This document shows positions 61,434-64,000 of a stretch of DNA of 64,000 nt, one piece after another (positions within the stretch are counted from its first letter, which is position 1; each line of letters begins with the position of its first letter). The position numbers were made by a program, and so were the translations under genes. A model generated the notes under the pieces. The model had not been told where the DNA came from and ran no database searches. It saw only the letters and a list, made by a program, of their open reading frames with translations. Origin of the DNA: Balamuthia mandrillaris (lineage: Eukaryota; Discosea; Longamoebia; Balamuthiidae); assembly GCA_031835245.1 (NCBI GenBank), contig JAVKOQ010000058.1:173335-237334 (forward strand), given 5' to 3'.

Positions 61434-63219
61434 CTACAACAACAAGAAACGCAAGTGGGAAGGAGACGACAGGCGGGCGGCACTTCCTCCGTCCTCCTCT
61501 GTTGTGGCCTCCTCGGTGGAGAACTCTTCGATCTCCAGACCGCTCTCCGCGCTGAAGAACTGCTTCATACTCTGCTCCTCAGCGTCAGAGCCTGCTTCAT
61601 TCCAATCTTGTTCCAGCACATCCACCGCGTCATCTCCTATGGGGAAGCAAGAGAGGGGACGTTAGCTATATCGCCTCGAAAACGGGAAAAGGAACAAAAC
61701 TCGAAAGAAACGTACCATCGGCTCCATCGGCCTTGATAATGACGACTTCCATCAATATCTTTCCATTGGGCAGCTGCTTGACCTCCGCAACCATTACTTG
61801 GTACTCACCCGTTCCCTTGGCCTCCAAGTACTTTGTGATGGCCTTTTCCAGCTTCTCCATCAGCTGCTTTCTCCCTTCCTCCTCTTCCACCACGCTTGGG
61901 TCCTCCTCCGCGATGACAAAACGTGCTCGCTTGTGCTTCTCCTTGAACTCCTTCAACGGCTTATCCGCCAGCTTCTCCCAAACTTTGCCCAGACCTTTCT
62001 TCTCCTGGGCCGCTTCGAAGGCGTCCTTCAACCTCCTCTGCAGAGCATCGGAGAACGACTCCAGTAAGTCGTCCGAGCCCTCGTCGTGAGGAGTCAATAC
62101 CAGTTGGTCGATCTCCACGTTCATTTCGGTCACCGTGAACCGCTGCGGAGTCTCCTCATCGTTTTCAGGGATCAAAACGAGCTCCACCACGGCCGTTACC
62201 TGCACATCGGCCGTTCCTTCCACGGTGGAGTTGAGAGAACGAACGAACAGCTCGTATTCAACTTCGAAAATGAAGTCCTCCAAAGAGACACTCCAATGGA
62301 CCTTTCCTTCTTCCAACTGGAAGGTAACTTCCACGTTCTCCTCCACGTCGTCTTCATCGTAGTCCACTTCTAACTCCAGCAGCAGGACGGCCTCTTCTCC
62401 AGTGCAGTTTTTCGTTGTTGTTGCTGGATCGACGCAGAAGAGAGCACCACCTTTCTCTTCCTCTTTTTGAGGGAACGAGGCTACAGACAACCATTCCTTG
62501 AACCATTTATGGAGCTCTTTTCTTTGCTCGATAAGTTTTTTGCGGAACTCTTTCTCGAGGAAGGGTCGCCCTTTCTCTTCTTCGTCTTCTTCGTCCTCAT
62601 CCTCGTCGCCATCTTTGTGACCATCGTCATTGCTTTCATCCTCATCTGCTTCATTGATAGAGTCTTCATCATCTAATTCTTCCTCTTTGTCATCTTCTTT
62701 TCCGTCTCCTTTGCCATCGTGGCCGTCATGGCCGTCGTGTTCATCGTCTTCTTTGCCGTCATGCCCATCACCGTCTTCGCTTTCGTCGTCATCGTCAGGT
62801 TTGCTTTCATCCTCATCCTCATCCTCATCACTATCATTTTCATCTTCATGTTCATCTTCGCTTTCATCCTCCTCCTCCTCATCCTCATCTTCATCACTAT
62901 CATCTTCGTCTTGATCTTTTTCTTCACTATCATCTTCGTTTTTATCTTCATCCTTATCTTCGCCATCATCTTCAACTTTACTATCGTCTTCATCTTCACC
63001 TTTACCATCATCTTCGTCTTCGTCTTCATCTTCACTATCATCTTCATCTGCATCTTCGTCTTCTTCTTCAGCTTTACCTTTGTCACCTTTTGGTTCAATA
63101 CTCCTTTCCCAGGGCTCGTCCAGTTGAGCGTCATGCTTGCGTCCAATGGAAGCTGAAGCTACCGCAAAGAAAAAGCCTAACAGGAGTAGCAGCATCCAAG
63201 CTAATTTGTGGAGGGCCAT
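61434..63219 (-). CDS. Secreted, extremely acidic protein
   Basis: I chose MALHKLAWMLLLLLGFFFAV at 63219 as the start because it begins a textbook signal peptide. The frame is open 17 codons further upstream without good reason to use them. Residues about 30-215 are Asp/Glu repeats (DEDEDEDD, DSDEDEDEDE) with an inner EHDGHDGHDGKGDGKED block. The C-terminal half is a globular part: LLLELEVDYDEDDVEENVEV, VELVLIPENDEETPQRFTV, LESFSDALQRRLKDAF and YQVMVAEVKQLPNGKILM. One intron at about 61715-61640 (GATG|GTACGT...CATAG) leads to a last exon ending SHLRFLLL. The family is unknown. Acidic secreted proteins often bind Ca and act in shells, walls or secretory granules (inference). The HDG/GDGK motif is shared with the YDGGN protein at 36205. 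Confidence 0.85.
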
Positions 63220-63388
63220 TGCTGAAGTGCGTTCCGTCTTCACAATCGAATCGTTGCTGAGAAAAACCAAGTTAGCAGCTGTACCGAAAGCTGTTAACCG
63301 GAGTTGGGGTTTTGTTCTGTTTTGTTCTGTTTTTTTTTCTTTTGAGTTGACGTTATGTCTTTGTGCGTTCCGAAAGGCAGAAGCGACG

Positions 63389-63396
63389 CTTTTATA
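63389..63396 (-). promoter_or_regulatory. TATA box of the acidic protein gene
   Basis: On the minus strand GGGTATAAAAGCG lies about 170 bp upstream of the start codon. A second TATAAAAG, on the plus strand at 63442-63449, could serve the divergent gene. Confidence 0.6.
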
Positions 63397-63460
63397 CCCT
63401 CAGTTTTGCCTCTTTAGGCACGAAGACATAGGATATTTTGGCTATAAAAGCGCTTTTCGT

Positions 63461-63626
63461 CGAAACGGTTTTTATCACGCACCAATCCCCTCATCGTGCG
63501 GAAGATATCATCCGTACTATCCAATACAGGCGACTCCACCCTCGTCCAATCCATTGGTGGCGACCTTTCGGGTAATTTAGCAACAGCCTCTTCTGCGAAA
63601 CGGTTTTTATGACAGCTAACCAATCA
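63461..63626. promoter_or_regulatory. Duplicated promoter block CGAAACGGTTTTTAT...CCAATC
   Basis: CGAAACGGTTTTTATCACGC plus ACCAATC (63461-63487) is repeated as CGAAACGGTTTTTATGACAG plus CTAACCAATC (63597-63626), 136 bp apart and in the same orientation. Each copy ends in a CCAAT box. The pair sits between two divergent genes, consistent with shared upstream elements. Confidence 0.6.
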
Positions 63627-63765
63627 CAAATTAACGTCGACAAATCGATATCCATATTTAGAAAATCTATGTCTACAAAATTGTTTTCGTGACGACACAA
63701 TCGACAAAAATTCAACGCAAACAAAAAATTTCCTCACAACAAAAAAAGAACGAGAAGAGAGGGGG

Positions 63766-64000
63766 ATGCAACAACAACCGACAACAACAACACAACCCCA
63801 CCAAGCAGGAGGAGGCGGAGGAGGAGGACATGTCGCTGGCACCGCCTCTCCAACAACACCAGCACCCGCAACAACCACAATCACACCTCCCACAACGAGA
63901 CCCGCGGCCGTTGTCAATTTTCAATTCCCTCCCTCGCACTCCTCTGCTGCTCCGCCGCCGCCCAGGCCAACAACATCGCCTTCAGCAGCAGCACTGATGT
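63766..64000 (+). CDS. Start of a Gln/Thr/Pro-rich protein, cut by the window end
   Basis: From ATG at 63766 a frame stays open for 78 codons to the end of the window: MQQQPTTTTQPHQAGGGGGG, then TPAPATTTITPPTTRPAAVV, NFQFPPSHSSAAPPPPRPTT. This is typical of the disordered N-terminus of a nuclear or cytoskeletal protein. A competing frame (63689-63997) is Gln/His/Pro-rich and closes inside the window, so I prefer this one. No domain is reached. The gene is divergent from the acidic protein gene. Confidence 0.45.
   Translation, partial: MQQQPTTTTQPHQAGGGGGGGHVAGTASPTTPAPATTTITPPTTRPAAVVNFQFPPSHSSAAPPPPRPTTSPSAAALM

Overview
The window is nuclear DNA of a unicellular eukaryote. Genes are split by short introns (mostly about 65 to 130 bp) with GT-AG ends and T/C-rich acceptors. 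There is a nuclear-type tRNA gene with a Pol III T-run, TATA boxes, and protein families of protists and other eukaryotes: an EAPP zinc protein, a NOPCHAP1-like snoRNP factor, an ankyrin/TKL kinase, an ENPP ectoenzyme, a DyP peroxidase and a helicase-associated-domain protein. I cannot name the species. Helicase-associated repeats are common in stramenopiles and some other algae and protists, but that is only a hint.

Positions 1 to about 18,300 are a decayed, AT-leaning transposon graveyard. They hold a broken Ty3/gypsy chromovirus with its 3' LTR (1-4615), LINE fragments on both strands (4941-5480, 10790-11260, 11640-12540, 14104-14280), second- and third-hand gypsy fragments (12600-13540, 15750-16110, 16295-16392) and a chromodomain relic (17005-17311, minus). 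There is also a 63-bp satellite array (5940-6890) whose unit carries a 16-bp palindrome. The one substantial gene here (7357-10592) joins a ParB-like N-terminal region to a C-terminal segment resembling the SAM-binding motif of an amino-methyltransferase. Its first intron is full of the same palindrome.

From 18,369 onward the DNA changes to compact, gene-dense sequence with both strands used: NOPCHAP1-like (+), an FMO-type monooxygenase (-), tRNA-Val, EAPP (-), DyP peroxidase (-), ankyrin-kinase (-), ENPP (-), a tail-anchored protein (-), a secreted YDGGN-repeat protein (+), a coiled-coil protein (+), a 110-aa protein (+), an aldo/keto reductase (-), a SAM/PB1 membrane protein (-), a dual-specificity phosphatase (+), an unknown gene with a giant minisatellite intron (+), a DDE-transposase-like gene (-), a four-repeat helicase-associated protein (+), a macro-like protein (-), a secreted acidic protein (-) and the start of another gene (+). 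I see no operon-like functional grouping.

Inserted between EAPP and the DyP peroxidase is an IS607-type element (22,802-25,090): a serine recombinase (TnpA, one frameshift) followed by a TnpB/Fanzor-type RuvC nuclease (one nonsense codon). It is a prokaryote-type mobile element in a eukaryotic genome and appears only recently inactivated. The observations I rate highest are this element, the palindromic satellite whose variation is almost entirely CpG decay, and the ParB/methyltransferase-like gene next to it.
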